Below, piece after piece: positions 1 to 11,547 of a stretch of 64,000 nucleotides of DNA (positions are counted from its first letter, which is position 1; every line of letters starts with the position of its first letter). Origin of the DNA: Apiospora phragmitis. Its lineage: Eukaryota; Ascomycota; Sordariomycetes; Amphisphaeriales; Apiosporaceae. A program made the position numbers and the translations under genes. The stretch covers positions 1,984,001-2,048,000 of the forward strand of contig JAQQWL010000002.1 of assembly GCA_038363925.1 (NCBI GenBank), in the 5' to 3' direction. The notes below the pieces were generated by a model that saw nothing but the letters and a program-made list of their open reading frames with translations, was not told where the DNA came from and did not search any database.

Positions 1-1816
1 CTTGCATCGGCCCTGCACGATATGCCACCACTGCAGCCCGCAAGCGTGGGATTCCATTTCTGCGCTACACCGGAGGCACTAGCAGGTAACCACATGGAGA
101 TGCTAAGAATAGACGTGGTCTAATAATAACATCGACTACAGGCTTCAAGCCTCTTGCATGTGCTTGCAACCAAGTCGCCTCCCCTCTGTCCCACCCCTCC
201 AGGCGTGTCTATCAAGAATGAATCGTAGCTGAGAAAACGACGAAGACCTAGAAAGGAAGCTTGATTACGTACAGTGACTTGTTTCCATCGTACGACTCCT
301 TTGTTATTGGAATGCGGGGGAAATTTCCTGAAACTTGCATCTCAACCCCCTAAAGATAAAGGTTGTCTATCTATCATTCTCGGTTGGGGAAATTATCTAG
401 ATACAATCATCTCAATTGTGTGCTTTTTGTTCCTTCTGGCTGTGAATACCTTCGGATGAAAGCCAAACTGCAACTAGAATAAGATGAAGCCCGTGTGTCA
501 TTGCACGCATTGCTTATGTTTGGATAGGGGCAATATGAATAGTGTATGTATTAGTGGAACTCAACATCCCCTATCCCTTTCTATCGTCTTCTTCATCAGA
601 CGGATCGCCTGCCGGGGCCTCGGAGCTCTTGTCACGTACGATGTAAGGGCGTTGTTACTGCAAGAGGCTCTATTTCGATTTGTGACGGATGGTCGATCGT
701 GACGTTCGGGCGAGACAAGGGGACAGGTTAGTTGTGTTGGAATCGAACCAACGACGGTACCAAAGGAGGCCGTGTGCGGTACAATACCTGGAAGGGCAAG
801 ACAGAGTCCTAGATCGGAAGTGATGAAGCTTCATTGTGGTCAGTCGTATGGCATAAGATGCGCTTCGGGTTTGACGTCATTCATCTAGCGAATACAACGC
901 CTATGAGACAAGAGGAACATTCGTCACTTAGGGGAGCCCACCCACCCAGAGGTTGGTTGGACACCCACATGTGCACTCTTCAAAAAGTATTCTGATGCGT
1001 TGATATCGGTCGAGAAGGCACTTTTATAACTTCCCTTTATGGTTGTGAAGGCCTGGTAAGGTACGGCCAGTATCAAGCTCGAGGCAGCGTGGCGCTGTCG
1101 ACCACGTGGACACAGTCTAGCAGGATGGAAGTAATCAACCCGGAAAAGTAGCAGCCAGGTGACTGACTAAGATGGGCGGGGGAGCGACGAATACGCGTTG
1201 GCAGAAATCTGGGCCGCCTTCTTGTTACGGAGGATCGAGGGGAATGAATCAAGCCTTATTACTCAGGCCATTGCTGTCGGGAGATATCCCACGGAGGGAT
1301 TCCCTACGCCACAGCGTTCCAGATTGGGTTGCTAACGGGCACGGGCGAGACCTCAAAAAAAAAACCGATCTTAGAATATAAATAAGCCGCCCATGACGGC
1401 GCGGGGTTGTTGACTATCTACCTAGCTTCCTTGCACGCGACGCAGTGGTCTCGTGTAGGACATCATATAAGCGAAGAAAGCCTCACGGCGAAACGCACTC
1501 GGGAGTACCCGTCATACCACAACCTTGTCTCATCTCAAGCCACAAGAAACGCCGGTTCTGCGAGCCCAGAGCGGGACCTCACATGCTCTGCGACAGCACA
1601 CACGTCTACGAAGGGTATATATACGAGAAACACTCAAAGGGACGTAGGAAAGTGGTACAAAAGAAGAAAATGCCCAAAGGCCCAGAAAGAAGATGAGCTG
1701 GAGTCAGCTCGCGACCGGTAGCCTAGAAGCCTCGTTGTCCAAAAGATCCGGCCATAGTAAAGGAAAGGAGCGGAGGACAATCAAGGCGGAAACGGCACAC
1801 TTCACGCTTCGAGTTC
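1..1816. other. intergenic, no gene recognised
   Basis: No reading frame here has recognisable motifs or convincing splice structure. A T-arm-like stretch near 735-753 is discussed under rejected items. The last part should hold the 3' UTR of the Hook gene, whose normal stop is at 1817. Confidence 0.5.
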
Positions 1817-4800
1817 CTATCTCCGTGGCGTAGCTGCGATGAGATTAGTATCCATACAAGTCCATGTCGAAGCACCAAGTGCCGCGAGGGCATCCTGGGG
1901 TCAGCAGTACTTACCATTGACCATCTGTCTCTGCTTGTTGAGCCAGCTCTTAGGAGCATCACCACGTCGCTGCAAGACGACATGGTTGCTCTGCAAGCGA
2001 CTGGTCAAGTCGTACCACGCTGTGGCGATCATGGCGTTCTCCCGCTGGAGGTTCTTGATGACCAGCTCCTGCTGCGTCTGGAGTACAGAGTTAGTATCAC
2101 AAAACCTTCAACATAGATGCGTAACACGGAAGCTTCTGCGACTTCACACACAATCGCGCAAGTAGACAGGTAGGGAACAGATATTGAAGTCCATTTAAGG
2201 TCCGTCGTGGGAAGAACCCAGCTAACCCACGAGCGTAGCAATGCCCGCGCAACGAAACGCGGGCTAATGCCCGAATGATATAAAGAAGAAGCAAGTGGAC
2301 ATACCTTCTGAGCACCATCTGTCGTGCCAGCTCTAAGATCCTTAACAGTCTTCTCGAGGTCGTGGCGGTGCTGCTCCGATTGATCCAGTTGCTGTTTGCA
2401 AAACCACACATTAGTTGCCCGAACCCATGCGATAACACTGATCAGAAAGCATAGGAAAAAAAAAACTCATCCAATCGACTTCTTCCCAAACCAGCCCGAC
2501 GCCCAGCCACTTGACTTGGGCCTGGCTGGTGCAGAACTCGGTGGATGGTTGGGGGTTGCAGGAGATAGGGAAGCAATCGTGCGCTTTGGCAAGAACGAGG
2601 TCGACTTTCGACCCGCATGCTCCGGGGAGGCATAGCCACTCGAAGGTCGAGAGCCCGGCCATTTCAGTAGTGATGGAGTCTTGGAGACGCCAAACGAGCC
2701 GTCCTCGTTGAAGTTGCAAGCATAGCCCTCCTCAGGAACCTCCAGGATCGTGATTTTCCACGTCCCCAGAAGACTGAAGATGGATCGATGCTTGACCTTG
2801 ACACTGACGAACTCGCCATCTTCCTCGGTATCCGAGGAATCTTCCGATGGCTGGAAACGACGATGACGTGAAGAAGCAGCACTTACCTCGCTCAACTTCT
2901 TGTACCTAGCTCGCAACTTCTCCATCTTCTCGGTCGTCTTGGCAACGTCCGGATTGACGGCTTGGCCGTCGACGGCCTTCTGAAGCTCAATGCTGGCAGA
3001 TTCAGCCTCCTTACGGAGCTGCTCCTTGTCGATCAGGGCGACCACGAGCTGTTCTTGCTTGTTATCGTAATCCCCCTTAAGGTTATCATACTTTCGGCGA
3101 AGAGCGTCGAGTTCGGCCCGTAGCGACACGGCTAGCATGTTGTCGGTTTGCTTGAGCTCAGAGAGGACATCTTGGCCGTCTTTGGAAAGCGCATTCACTT
3201 CGTCATCAATGTCAGTTTCATCACCGTGTCGCATCAGGTATTCTATATAGATAATCTTACTGTCGCCTCGAGCTTCGACGAGCTCACGCTCCTTGTCTTT
3301 GAGCTCAGCTTGAACGGATTCCAGCTGGCGGCCAAGGTGTTTGGAGCGATTCTCCTCGGCGAGAACTTGCTGGCGCAAGTTGGAATATGCTTCGCTCCTG
3401 ATGAAGTCGGTGGTCAGTATATTGAGTTCGCTGTTCACGTCCAGGGCTGCTTGTAGAGCGTTGACCAACCCTTCGCCGTTCATGCTGTTGATCAGCGCAG
3501 TGAGAGATTCGGATCCCAGCGTGTGCTTCTCGAAAAGTTCGTTGTACTTGTCCTGAAGAGCCTTCCGGCGCTCCAGCTCGTTCTCGATTTGCTGTAAGAG
3601 TTGACCCTTCTCCGTCTCGGTGCCGATACTGGCTCGAAGCATCGCGTTCTCGGCTTGAAGACGAGATACCTCGAGGTCCTTCAAAGACACATCACTAGAT
3701 ACGTTGCCGTTCAATTCGTCCTCTAGTGATTGGGCCTGGGGTCGAGCGGCATAGGGTGTCTCGGGTGCAGCTGACGGATCAAGCATCATCACCTTCTCTT
3801 GCAAGTCCATCACCATCTCCTCGTCATGCTTGGCTTTCATCTCCAGGTTCTCGGCATGCCTCTGCAGCTGTTCCATCTCCATCTTCCAAATGGCCCTCTG
3901 GTCCCGGAACTCGCTTTCCTGGACCTCGTACTGACTCATCTTCATGGCGTACTTGTCGTTCTCGTGCTTCAGCGTGGCAAACTGCCTCTGTGCAGCGATC
4001 ATCTTCTCCTGTTCTTTGTAAATCTCGGCGCGCTCACCACGTAGCTTTTGGACCTCATTCTCCAGAGGACGCAGCGTCTCTAGCTTCTGCTTCAGATGCT
4101 CTGCTGTGTTAGCCTTCCTGTTGAGATCCTCATTGATCTTCTTCAAGTCTTCGTTCTCGCCGAATAAGGGAGCCAGTCGTTTGTTCTCGTTCTCCAGTCG
4201 TTTGGCCAGCTGCTCGAATGCCTCCTTTTGCATGCGGAGCTCCTCCATCTGTATCTCGAGGCTATCAATGAGCCGGATCTTTTCGTCGCGTTCTCTCCTA
4301 GTCCTCGCGAGCAGCTCCGAATTAGACGCACCCGACTCCAGCTCTCTTTGCAGCTCATCTCTCTCTTGAACCGTTTCGGAGTGTATTTCCTTGAGTTCGT
4401 TGTAGCTGTCTTGAAGGTGGTCGTGTTTCGTCTTGAGATCAGCTGCCAGTCTCGTGTATCTCTCGTTATCGCGGCGAAGACGGGCCATCTCGGCCTCCAA
4501 TTCATAATCGACCTCGGCGGCGACAGCAGTTGAACAGGCTGTCCCGCTGGATCCGGCGGTACCGGAAGTATCGTGGCTGGCGTCAGGTGCCATAGCGCCC
4601 TTGTCAATCCTAGCTTGGGACTCTTGCATGATGGCCATCAACTGTGCCACGCTGCCTGGTTCGGACTGCATGTCTGTGAGAACACCCCGTGACAGCTGGC
4701 TATCCGAGGTGTTCACACTAACAAGCAGGAAGACCGAAAGCAGCTGGAACATGCCTTCCGGTTCTGGCTGCTTGACAAGCGACTGGAAGTTGATATCCTT

Positions 4801-5177
4801 GACCAAAACCTCGGCCATTTCGCAGTTTCTCCGTATGAAGTCGCGCAAGGCGATGTGTACGATATGTAAGTTGCGCCGCCTGCCTTCAACAGGACGGCCG
4901 CCGGAGGAAGCGGCTATGGAGAGGTTCTCTTCGAGCTCGGTAGGATCGTAGTTGGAGTCGATGATGGAAAGGAGGTCGGAGAAGACTGCACCGTCGTAGA
5001 AGTCCTCGATTTTCTTGGCCCGGGCCTCTGTTTGCCATCGGCCAGCATCTTGGTAGTCTGCGTCGCAATAGTGTTAGCTTGCGATTACTGCAATGATCTA
5101 GGAATACGTGTCAGGAGGTTATTTACCCAGTCCAGCAGGACATCTTGGCGCTCTTTGGTGAATCTGGTTCGCGGCAT
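1817..5177 (-). CDS. hookA: Hook-family dynein/early-endosome adaptor
   Basis: Cargo adaptor that, in the family, links cytoplasmic dynein to early endosomes. Exons read 5108-5177, 2887-5057, 2305-2391, 1915-2077 and 1817-1833. They join in phase and give 835 residues. The first about 165 residues match the HOOK domain (LLDWVN start, FYDGAVFSDLLSIID, then a hydrophobic GMFQLLSVFLLVSVN block). A long heptad-rich coiled coil follows. The C-terminus (KNLQRENAMIATAWYDLTSR, then SWLNKQRQMVN, ending ATPRR) is the conserved Hook tail, which in the family binds the FTS/FHIP cargo complex. All splice sites are GT-AG; the last donor is GTAAGT. If the GTAAGT donor at 2886 is ignored, translation runs on to a stop at 2467-2469 and gives an 886-residue form with another tail. 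The family call is firm; the symbol follows the Aspergillus name by homology. Confidence 0.85.
2467..2886 (-). other. alternative 3' coding segment of the Hook gene
   Basis: This stretch lies inside the 492-bp intron (2395-2886) of the full-length Hook form, yet it is open in frame for 139 codons after the upstream exon. It encodes an acidic start (EDSSDTEEDGEF), a hydrophobic middle (SIFSLLGTWKITILEVPEEG) and a Ser/Pro-rich end finishing WASGWFGKKSIG. The composition looks coding and unlike the other introns of this gene (50, 227 and 81 bp). Retaining the intron would replace the conserved C-terminus with this tail. Whether it is transcribed as a terminal exon cannot be seen from DNA. Confidence 0.55.
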
Positions 5178-6856
5178 CTTGGGTGGTGGTTCCGGCTCGC
5201 GGTTTGTTACCACGCTCTTGTCTGCCTATATAGGTTATTAAAAAGGAGGATTGAAAGGCACCCGCAGCTCTCTCGCGAGCAAGCTCGTGTCGTGTAGCGG
5301 ATAACGACCAGGGTGGTTCGTGGTCTGTGTGGGGGGGACGGGCCGACGGGTAGTTGCTGTAGCTGCGCGCTGTACGTTGAAAGAAAAAGAGTGACTAAGA
5401 TAAAAAACGAAAGTCCGATGAGTGTAAAGTAGATAAACCTAACGTGTCCAACAAGCAATTGTTCTCCTTCGACCAGCGACTGGGGGAGGGTTATCAAGGG
5501 AAGAAATAACGACTTGAGCACAAAGGCAATAAAGGATCACCAAGGATGACGAGGTTTCATTCTTCGGCGGGCCTTTAAAGGAGGGATGATCAATGCGAAT
5601 TGGTATTTGGGTGGGCTAGGTGTTTCGGGCCACAAAGCGCATTGTGTGGTTTCGCCAACAGCCACGACACGAGAGACGACGACCAAAGTTGAAATTTGAC
5701 AGCTCTAGCCTGAGCTAGTCTTCCTCTTTGGGTTCCGTACAGAGTTCAGGTACGGGCAAAACAAAACGGTGGCGGTTCGTCTGGACGCCCCTTGCTTTCG
5801 CTATCGGAGGAGGAGTGGATAGTTTACGTGGGTGTGTTGCAGTCGGATGTCGTCGTCGCTGCCGAAATTGGGATTATTGCATCAGCCCAAAGCCAGAAGG
5901 GGACTTGGCTGCAGCGCGTTTTGCTGCGGGCCGGGGTCGCTCACTGCCTTATCTATCAACCCGAAACCTTGCGCTAGCTCATTTCAGACGCTGCAGGTCA
6001 CTTTTAGCTAGGGGAAAACAGGGGACTAACGTGCTGGAGGGGCTCGGCTGGGGGCCTGTGCTAACGCTAACAGCGATGTTTGGGTGCGCTGAGTCTCTCC
6101 AGCTCAGTCCGTCTACAGCTCTGTCTTTTTATGCCTTTAAGTCCATCATTGCGTGTTTCAGACATGCAGCAGAACACCGATATTATTTGATGATACAAAT
6201 GAGGATAACTTGTCTCAATCGTCAGTCATTTGACTTCTGTCATTTGATTGCTTGCATCACCTCACCAAAAGATCCCCGAGAGTCCCGGAACACCGTTGGA
6301 CGGTTGAACCCGTCGACGACGATATACCCCGCGCCGTTCATGGATACCCAGCATCAAGTACTTCAAGGGTCATGTTTCAAGTACCACCTTGCCGATTGCT
6401 ACTGCTACGCTATCTATAACTGCAGCCTATCGTCTTCCTTTCCTGAGACTTCATTGTCACCCGTCTGGAGTAAGGGGGTCACTCACGCGCAAGGTGATGA
6501 CTCGGCAAATGGTAATTCATTCAGGAATCAGAAGGCGCCATAACCCCTGCCTAACATTGAGTCAAACTTGAAGATGAACCCATCCTATCTGCGTGTGCTT
6601 CTCCGCTATCTGCGTGCGCATCTCCGTGAGTAAGGTTTTCGTGGTATTTGGGGGCCGTCGGCAGAAGACCTCTTGGCGTACCTAGCTCGGCCGGCCTATT
6701 TGAGTGTTTGTTCGGGCGCAAGCAACAGCCCAGACACGCATTTCCCACGTTCGAGGCTTTCAGTGGTGCATTCGAAGACCTCCTTGTTCTTGCCACTATA
6801 TGCCAATCTCGCCTAGATAGCCACTATCGATCCCATTAGTATCAGCCCACGCGCTA
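5178..6856. other. intergenic, no gene recognised
   Basis: The stretch holds the 5' flank of the Hook gene and about 1.5 kb of sequence without coding features I recognise. A 271-codon open frame at 5728-6543 begins at TTG and shows no domain, so it is left out. The right end leads straight into the target duplication of the transposon nest. Confidence 0.5.
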
Positions 6857-6865
6857 TTGTTTTTA
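6857..6865. repeat. left target-site duplication (9 bp) of the outer element
   Basis: TTGTTTTTA here matches TTGTTCTTA at 11539-11547 at 8 of 9 positions, directly outside the inverted termini. The one difference is a T for C, as cytosine deamination would give. Nine bases is the usual duplication length for Mutator-like elements. Confidence 0.6.
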
Positions 6866-7450
6866 GAGCAAAGGATTTAAATACCCTGCACCACCCCTGT
6901 AAAGATTTATTTACCCTGTCGTTTTATCTGCCGGATTTTAACGCTTTAGCCACCGCCCCTCTCGTTAAAGAAGTAGGTAACTTATCTAAAAGTAACGTAT
7001 CTCATAAGCGAATATCTTATATAAGCGAATGTTTTATTCTTTTACACCCCTTTTAATAAAATATAAGTTAATTTTATTATAACATATTTAATATATTAAA
7101 ATTAATTAAAATCCTTATTTTTAAATACTTTTATATTATTTTAATAAGTGCGCGTATTATGCCCAAGCTCTCCGTAGATTCTATAGCGCTGTAAGCGTGT
7201 TTTAAACGTTTTTATATAATTACTCCTCCGATGCGATTCGTTTTATAATTATTTATTAATATTTTTTAAAAACTATAAGTTTTCTTTAGCTTATATACGA
7301 AATAATTTTTTATTTTATAGCCGTATCTTTTTTATACGGCGGCGCTAGCTAAATATCTTATTTACTTTTTAAAGTGTCGCGTTTTTACTTTTTAAAAGAG
7401 TAACTCGATATATAATACATATTATAACCTTTATAATCTAATTAAAACTA

Positions 7451-9307
7451 ACGTATTTTATAAACGAATATCTCACATAAGCGAATATCTTATTTTTATA
7501 AATTTCCTTATAGCCTTAACCTTTTTTTATATTCTTTTACGTTCGAAAATATTATAACTTTAAAAAAAACAATATATAATTTTAACGTTTTAAGCGTTTT
7601 AAAAAGATTTAACTTTAAATATACGAAAGGCTATATTAATTTATTACGTTTTATTAAAAACTTTATAGCGTAAACGAAATAACTAACCTATACGACGCGA
7701 AATATTTACGAATTTTTAAAAGCTTTTAAATTTTAAAAAAAATACGATTATTTAATATATTATTAATTTAAATACGCGATCGTTTTTTCCCCGGTTAAAT
7801 AATATAAAAAATATAGCGAATCGATTATTTAATTTACGTAACGCGAGACGCGTCGGTATTAACTAAGCTTTTAATTTTATATAATAATAATTAGACCTCT
7901 AGACGCGTTTTAACCGAAAAATCGATTATTAAAGAGTTCTTTATAAAGATCTCGACGTATATCGCGCGTAATTTACCCTCGTACGGAATATAATTTATAA
8001 ATACGAGATCTAAAAAGAGGATATTTATAACTTTAACGAGACCGGCTTTTTTATAAGCTAAATCTCGTCCGAAATAATTATAACCACCTTCGATTAATAC
8101 GGAAAACCTAAGGTAATATAATAAAAAAACCGGGAATAAGTTATAATTATTTAAAACGTCGGATTATACGGTTACGCTATCCCTCTATATATTATCTTTA
8201 CCGGGAAAACGCACATCTTTTCTTAATATAAAAACAGCTTATTATTAAAAAACTAAGTAATCGTAATTATTAAAAATAATTAAACTACGAATAAAAGAGG
8301 CGAGGACTAAATTTAATATTTTAATTAATATACTAGGTTTTATACGAAAAGTTATTATCGCCTCTTAGTTTTAAACGACTACGAAAGTTATTACTCGATA
8401 ACTTTTAAACTTTATTATAAAAAGAACTCGATTATTATACTTTATATATTTTCTTATTCGTTATATAAACTTTAACCTCTTAATATTAATTATTTTTATA
8501 TATTAAAAAAAGCGTATAAAAAAATTAAATATTTTATCCGGGCGTATATTACTTATATCTTAAAAGAAAACTTCTTATTAACGTTTTTAAAAGCGTTTTA
8601 AACGATTTTTACCGTTTCGAATATATAAAAAAACTTTTAAAAAATAGGACTCGTCCTATATAATTAGGAATATATTATTTTGTAATTAAATATAAAACTA
8701 CGTACTTTAACACCTCCGGGGACGTTTTTCGGCCTATTTATTCCTTAAGAATTAAAAACTTTAAATAACTCGATTAAAGCTTAATCTTAAACCGAATACG
8801 TTCGAAACCGTATCATATAGTATTAAAATAACTTTCCGATATTTATTTTAACTAGTTTTAATTAAATCGTAAAGGCTATAACGTATATTATATACCGAGT
8901 TACTTTTTTAAAAAGTAAAAACGCGATACTTTAAAAAATAAATAAGATACTTAGCCGGCGCCGCCGTACGAAAAAGAAACGGCTATAAAATAGAGGATCA
9001 CTTCGTATATAAATTAAAAAAGATCTATAGTTTTAAAAGGACGTTAATAAACAGTTATAAAACGAATCGCGTCGGAGGAGTAGTTATACGAGGACGTTTA
9101 AGACACGTTTATAACGCTATAGAATCTATAGAAAGCCCGGGTATAATACGTATACTTATTAAAATAATATAGAAGTATCTAGAGATAAAAATTCCGATTA
9201 ATTTTAATATATTAAATACGTTATAATAAAATTAATTTATATTTTATTAAAAAAGTTATAAAAAATAAAATATTCGTTTATATAAGATATTCGCTTATCG
9301 GATACGT
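7451..9307 (+). mobile_element. Fot1/pogo-type DNA transposon nested in the copy above, RIP-degraded
   Basis: A complete 1,857-bp element with inverted ends ACGTATTTTATAAACGAAT / ACGTATCCGATAAGCGAAT, flanked by TA at 7449-7450 and 9308-9309. The TA insertion site in the host copy is visible: 'TTTTAACTA...TAGTTTTAATT' is continuous in the inner copy's own equivalent region near 8850-8865. Each terminus carries the ATAAGCGAAT-type word twice, which could be transposase binding sites. It was inserted in the opposite orientation to its host, so the two form a large palindrome. Confidence 0.85.
7800..8760 (+). pseudogene. DDE transposase remnant of the inner Fot1-like element
   Basis: Fot1/pogo (CENP-B-related) transposase motifs are readable despite stops. 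NFNETGF near 8029-8049 stands where family members have NFDETGF; the catalytic Asp codon at 8035-8037 now reads AAC. GLYGYAIPLYIIFTGK near 8161-8211 is the block with the 'PP.iifkgk' core. RLLVLNDYESYY near 8358-8393 corresponds to the 'RLLVLDGHgSH' block, so the second Asp is also Asn and His is Tyr. KKAYKKIKYFIRAYITYIL and KIGLVLYN follow. The changes are G-to-A or C-to-T, as RIP produces. It cannot encode an active enzyme. Confidence 0.8.
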
Positions 9308-10693
9308 TAATTAAAATAAATATTAAAGAGTTATTTTAATACTATATAATACGGTTTTAAACGTATTCGGTTTAAGATTAAGCCTTAATCGAATTATTTA
9401 AAGTTTTTAATTTTTAAAGAATAAATAAGTTAAAAAATATCCTAAAAGTATTAAAATATATAACTTTATATTTAACTATAAAATAATATATTCTAAATTA
9501 TACGAAACGAGTCTTATTTTTTAAAAGTTTTTTTATATATTCGAAACGATAAAAATCCTTTAAAACGCTTTTAAAAACATTAATAAGAAGTCCTCCTTTA
9601 AATATAAATAATATACGCCCGTATAAAATATTTAATTTCTTTTTTATACGCTTCTTTTAATATATAAAAGTAATTAATATTAAAAATTAAAACTTATATA
9701 ATAAATAAAAAAATTTGTAAAATATAATAATCGAGTTCTTTTTATAATAAAGCTTAAAATTATTAAATATTAACTTTTATAACCGTTTAAAACTAAAAAA
9801 CGATAATAACTTTTTATAAAAAACCTAATATATTAATTAAAATATTAAAATTAGTTTTCGCTTTTTTTATTCGTAATTTAATTATTTTTAATAATTACGA
9901 TTACTTAATCCTTTAATAATAAGCTGTTTTCGTATTAAGAAAAGAGGTACGGTTTCTCGATAAAAATAATATACGGAGGGATAGCGTAACCGTATAATCC
10001 GACGCCTTAAATAATTATAACTTATTTTTAATTTTTTTATTATATTACTTTAAGTTTTCCGCGTTAATCGGAGGTAGTTATAATTATTTTATACGAAATT
10101 TAATTTATAAAAAAGCCGGTTTCGTTAAAGTTATAAATATTCTTTTTTTAAATCTTATATTTATAAATTATATTTCGTACGAAAATAAATTACGCGTAAT
10201 ACGCGTCGAGATCTTTATAAAAAACTCTTTAATAATCGATTTTTTAATTAAAACGCGTTTAAAGGTCTAATTATTATTATATAAAATTAACGGCTTAATT
10301 AATATCGACGCGTCTCGCGTTATAAATTAAATAATCGATTCGCTATATCTTTTATATTATTTAACCGGGGAAATAACGATTACGTATTTAAATTAATAAT
10401 ATATTAAATAATCGCATTTTCTTTAAAATTTAAAAACTTTTAAGAATTCGTAAATATTTCGCGTCGTATAGGTTAACTATTTTATTTACGCTATAAAGTT
10501 TTTAATAAAACGTAATAAATTAATATAACTTTTTATACGTTTAAAGTTAAATCTTCCTAGAGCGCTTAAAGCGCTAGAATTATATTACTCTCTTTTTAAA
10601 GTTATAGTATTTCCGGACGTAAAAGAATATAAAAAAAGGTTAAGGTTATAAAGAAATTTATAAAAGTGAGACATTCGCTTATAAGATACGTTA

Positions 10694-11250
10694 GTTTAGT
10701 TTAAGAGATTAATAGTATTTATTAATTATAATAACTTTATTATCGTTATTTTAAGTTTTAACTAATAGTTTAAAGTTTTTTAACTTTAATATTATAACTT
10801 TTACTTTTAATAATTAAGTTATTAAAAAAAAGTGTAATTATAAAGTTAATTATTAAAATATAATATAAGCTTATTTTTTATAAAAAAAAGAATATTTATA
10901 ACGTTATAAACTATTTTATAAAACTAAAGAAAATCTTTAAAGCTTAAGTATTATTAAAGTTAAGTAATAAAGTATAACTTTTTTTATTAATAAAAGTTAA
11001 AATAATCTAAATTAATAAAAACGTTTTTATTATAAACTCTTTTATAAAAACGTATTTATATTAATACTTTTAATAAAATAAATTTTTTATAATTATATTA
11101 TTTCGATTATTTAAATAATTAAAGGCTTTTTAGTATTATATATCTCGTTATATTTTTCTTTAATAATATAAACTATTATTTATATTAATTTAATACTATT
11201 AATTAATATTAACAAGTTAAAACCTTTAGTTAATACTCCCTACTTTCTAT
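10694..11250. other. AT-rich interior of the outer element
   Basis: Very AT-rich sequence with stops in every frame and no recognisable coding motif. It lies between the Fot1 composite and the less AT-rich right part (11250-11538) of the outer element. It is probably RIP-affected interior of the outer element, or the remains of a further insertion I cannot define. Confidence 0.45.
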
Positions 11251-11538
11251 TAATTACGAGGGCCCCACGCGAGAGGCTTTTAAAAGAGACTTCGAAAAGT
11301 GTAACGTCGTTTTAAAGGAGTAGCTTTAATAGGCCGCTATTCGACCTATAAAGAGAATAGCCATAACAAGCGGAAGTGCAGGAGATTACACGAGTAGTCT
11401 TAAAGCTAAGGCTTGTCGGACTTCGGGGCGTGCTTTAGTGGGCGGTGTCGGCAAAAAGGGAAGGCGGTATGGTTATTAGGAATTAACAGGGTAAATAAAT
11501 CTTTACAGGGTGGTGCAGGGTATTTAAATCCTTTGCTC

Positions 11539-11547
11539 TTGTTCTTA
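11539..11547. repeat. right target-site duplication (9 bp) of the outer element
   Basis: TTGTTCTTA, the partner of the copy at 6857-6865, lies directly after the inverted terminus CCTTTGCTC. Confidence 0.6.

Larger units (their letters stand above)
6995..10691 (-). mobile_element. Fot1/pogo-type DNA transposon, host copy, RIP-degraded
   Basis: Outer of two Fot1-like copies, transposase on the minus strand, interrupted at 7451-9307. Its own parts (6995-7450 and 9308-10691) sum to about 1.84 kb, near the size of Fot1 (about 1.9 kb). The inverted ends begin ACGTATCTCATAAGCGAAT (left) and ACGTATCTTATAAGCGAAT (right, reverse complement), and TA dinucleotides at 6993-6994 and 10692-10693 flank them, as expected for Tc1/mariner insertion. 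Base composition is very AT-rich with frequent TTA/TAA, and every frame is broken. The segment aligns along its whole length as the reverse complement of the inner copy. Confidence 0.85.
6866..11538. mobile_element. outer Mutator-like (non-autonomous?) element, interrupted
   Basis: The ends are inverted copies of about 54 bp starting GAGCAAAGGATTTAAATACC (6866-6919 and about 11486-11538), with one indel and a few differences. A 9-bp near-perfect duplication flanks them. Removing the inserted Fot1 composite leaves about 0.97 kb. I find no transposase frame in that remainder: 6919-6992 is short, and 10694-11250 is AT-rich and full of stops. It therefore looks like a non-autonomous or gutted element. 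Assignment to Mutator-like elements rests on duplication length and long inverted ends only; a hAT-like origin (8-bp duplication) is less likely. Confidence 0.55.

Noticed and set aside
735..753. T-arm-like sequence on the minus strand (GTTGG-TTCGATT-CCAAC)
   Set aside because: The stem-loop and B-box fit, but no A-box, anticodon arm or pairing acceptor stem is found at tRNA distance.
3148..4951. Several plus-strand open frames inside the Hook gene
   Set aside because: They mirror the coiled-coil coding strand and show only its antisense composition.
5728..6543. 271-codon open frame on the plus strand
   Set aside because: Begins at TTG, has no domain, no splice structure and unusual composition; most likely chance.
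6995..11250. AT-rich island as a centromere or subtelomere
   Set aside because: Only about 4 kb long, fully explained by defined transposon ends, and flanked by normal genic DNA on both sides.
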